NCBI GenBank assembly: GCA_002342585.1
Contig: DDQG01000029.1
Span: 54,853 to 118,852 of the forward strand
DNA length: 64,000 nt
Direction of reading: 5' to 3'
Origin: Prevotellaceae bacterium UBA2448
GTDB taxonomy: Bacteria > Bacteroidota > Bacteroidia > Bacteroidales > Bacteroidaceae
Shown piece by piece: positions 62,771-64,000 of the stretch. The position numbers and the translations under genes were made by a program. The number at the start of each line of letters is the position of its first letter. The first letter of the stretch is position 1. Under the pieces are notes generated by a model that had not been told where the DNA came from, searched no databases, and worked only from the letters and a program-made list of their open reading frames with translations.

Positions 62771-63439
62771 TTACTTCAATTTATCTTCATTCATTAATCT
62801 CAATTCCCACAAGGTTTTGCCATTGTAACTAAAGTACTTTGGACCTTGATAGGCTTCACTTTTGTTGTGCATATTCTCAGGAAGGTATGTGCCACAAAAG
62901 GCAGAAAGACTCCACAGGCGACCTTCATATTCTACCTTGTTTTTGCCAGCTACCTTTACAGGAAGTTTGAGGGCATCGAAGATGACAGTATCTCCAACAT
63001 TCAACCCTATCATACTGAACTCAAAAGGTTTGCGCTGAGGCGTCAACTTTTCATTCTTGCCATTGTCCTGCAATTCATTTACAGGGTAAATCTGATATGA
63101 TTTATCCTTCTCATATCGCATTATAATTGCATCATCAAGGAGTTGTGCCTGGTCGAGGAAGATGTCAAGTGCTTGGGCAGGGTGTACATTGAAGAACTCT
63201 CTGTTCTGATTTATTCTCAGATCAGTGAGTCGGTCTATTTGTTTATGTATAATCTTCTCAACAGCTTCATATTTCTTTGTCTGCAAAGTAGCATATACCT
63301 TGAATTCCAAAGGCAAAGAAGTATTGAAGAGAGTTTTCAATCTCTCCTTTATATTCTTTGTCTTGCCAATCTTCACCCAATCATCCCTGAAGCTATCATT
63401 TGTGAAGATATATACATAACCTATGTCTTCTTTTGCCAT
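62771..63439 (-). CDS. GIY-YIG (T5orf172-like) protein with C-terminal RAMA-like domain
   Basis: 222 residues. The N-terminal GYVYIFTND and WVKIGKTKNIKERL segments (about 7-35) fit the T5orf172 branch of GIY-YIG nucleases. The C-terminus (about 150-218) reads VGDTVIFDALKLPVKV, GRLWSLSAFCG, then KTLWELR, which looks like the RAMA-type domain found in restriction-modification proteins. It is the first gene of the operon, 9 bases before the BcgI-like A subunit. It may be an accessory nuclease or modified-DNA sensor; the family is fairly sure, the role is not. Confidence 0.68.
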   Translation of the reverse strand: MAKEDIGYVYIFTNDSFRDDWVKIGKTKNIKERLKTLFNTSLPLEFKVYATLQTKKYEAVEKIIHKQIDRLTDLRINQNREFFNVHPAQALDIFLDQAQLLDDAIIMRYEKDKSYQIYPVNELQDNGKNEKLTPQRKPFEFSMIGLNVGDTVIFDALKLPVKVAGKNKVEYEGRLWSLSAFCGTYLPENMHNKSEAYQGPKYFSYNGKTLWELRLMNEDKLK

Positions 63440-63469
63440 ATATCTATTTCCAATTTTTTTCTAAAGAGT

Positions 63470-63497
63470 CCTCGCTTAACTTCGCAGTCTGGCGAGG
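63470..63497. repeat. Hairpin upstream of the GIY-YIG gene
   Basis: CCTCGC and GCGAGG arms are separated by 16 bases, about 30 bases upstream of the GIY-YIG start. It could be an operator or leader structure. No TAnnTTTG box is seen nearby. Confidence 0.4.
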
Positions 63498-63554
63498 GAA
63501 ATTATTAACTGTTTAAAAATTTTTTTTCAAGAGCAGTTGCCTGCTCAAAAATGA

Positions 63555-63582
63555 AAAAGCAAACGGGTATTTAGCCCGCTTT
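63555..63582 (-). terminator. Terminator after the edge lipoprotein gene
   Basis: On the minus strand AAGCGGG and CCCGTTT pair (one G-U), followed by CTTTTTC. A second hairpin (GAGCAG/CTGCTC) lies just beyond, near 63531-63547. Confidence 0.55.
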
Positions 63583-63586
63583 GGCA

Positions 63587-63931
63587 TTACTCCATCTTGA
63601 CATACTTCTTTTTATGAATAGGGCTACCACCGACTGGCTCTATGTAGAAGCTGTCAGCTGTGCACTGGGAGAAGCGAAGGGCTACTTCGTCGCCTGTCGC
63701 TTTTCCGTCCTCATCAAAGAAAGTAAGCAATATGGTGGAGTCACCCAGCAGTTCGTATGTTCCGCTGAGTAAATGGTCTATCTCGGAAATCTTGCAATGG
63801 AAGTTGTTGCCAGTACAGAAGTGGTAGTATTCTCCTTCGGAGTTTTCATAAGTACCTATCTTGGGAAACTGCCCATCTTGACAACTCGCAAACAGAAGGA
63901 GAGCAAAAAACAACCCCGCCGCATAGGACAC
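63587..63931 (-). CDS. Small lipoprotein at the window edge, start uncertain
   Basis: At least 114 residues. A hydrophobic stretch ends in a lipobox (LLLFASC), then a small beta-rich domain (SGTYELLGDSTILLTFFDEDG near 55-75). The GTG at 63931 is a possible start, but the frame stays open to the end of the window and reads KTISLLRRFVSYAAG just upstream. The basic RR would suit a signal peptide, so the true start is probably upstream of 63931 or outside the window. No family recognised. Confidence 0.5.
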   Translation of the reverse strand: MSYAAGLFFALLLFASCQDGQFPKIGTYENSEGEYYHFCTGNNFHCKISEIDHLLSGTYELLGDSTILLTFFDEDGKATGDEVALRFSQCTADSFYIEPVGGSPIHKKKYVKME

Positions 63932-63962
63932 GAACCGACGCAGCAGGGATATAGTTTTAGCA

Positions 63963-63993
63963 GTAAAATAGTCAGACTTGCTGTCTATTTTAC
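63963..63993. repeat. Perfect inverted repeat at the right edge
   Basis: GTAAAATAG (63963-63971) and CTATTTTAC (63985-63993) pair perfectly, with inner CAG/CTG, and are followed by eight C at the end of the window. Confidence 0.6.
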
Positions 63994-64000
63994 CCCCCCC

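Overview
The window looks like a chromosomal segment of a Bacteroidales bacterium, most likely a Prevotella-type species. Three things point there. The promoters carry the Bacteroidota signature (TTTG, about 19-20 bases, TAnnTTTG), found upstream of many of the genes. The gene families are typical of the group: Wzi-type capsule protein, DUF4105, DUF4249 beside a TonB-dependent receptor, DUF4838, DUF3109, and SecA with a SEC-C tail. Shine-Dalgarno sites are weak, and several genes start with TTG or GTG.

Layout. 1-11,040: housekeeping genes on the + strand, namely an AddA/RecB-like helicase-nuclease, RuvC, a DUF4105 membrane protein, an alkaline-phosphatase-fold protein that seems to have lost its active site, SecA and GalE. 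11,198-23,942: a surface-polysaccharide locus with Wzi-like outer-membrane protein, small lipoprotein, WecA/MraY-type initiating transferase, Wzz, Wzx flippase, Wzy-like polymerase, three glycosyltransferases, an acyltransferase, a 36-codon fragment and a DUF4838 protein. 23,943-24,367: a strong terminator and an array of five ~40-base palindromic repeats. 24,368-30,106: a minus-strand tripartite RND efflux operon (MFP, RND, TolC). 30,260-37,434: an uncharacterised block with two paralogous membrane proteins flanking a lipoprotein that has a haem-type CxxCH motif and a propeller, followed by a dipeptidyl-peptidase-IV-like S9 peptidase. 37,500-41,462: MATE transporter, TruA, EamA transporter and DUF3109 protein, separated by simple-sequence spacers.

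41,926-49,396: a macro-like protein, a possible small RNA, a small HTH regulator, and three consecutive transcription units (lipoprotein; outer-membrane barrel; lipoprotein + TonB receptor + DUF4249). Each unit is preceded by the same operator, with identical internal spacing and an identical 31-base distance to its -7 box. This is the most striking signal in the window. 49,397-53,744: repeat-rich spacers, a remnant of an ADP-ribosylglycohydrolase gene, unknown membrane and secreted proteins, and an exported protein with a DnaJ-like CxxCxGxG cysteine cluster.

53,745-63,439: accessory minus-strand material. It holds a five-gene replication-type cassette (OB-fold, HTH-like, unknown, primase/helicase, unknown), a two-gene operon whose products share an unusual APxGQHID motif, and a BcgI-like restriction-modification operon with a GIY-YIG protein. 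No integrase, tRNA, rRNA or CRISPR array was recognised. A small lipoprotein gene lies at the right edge, and its start may be beyond the window.
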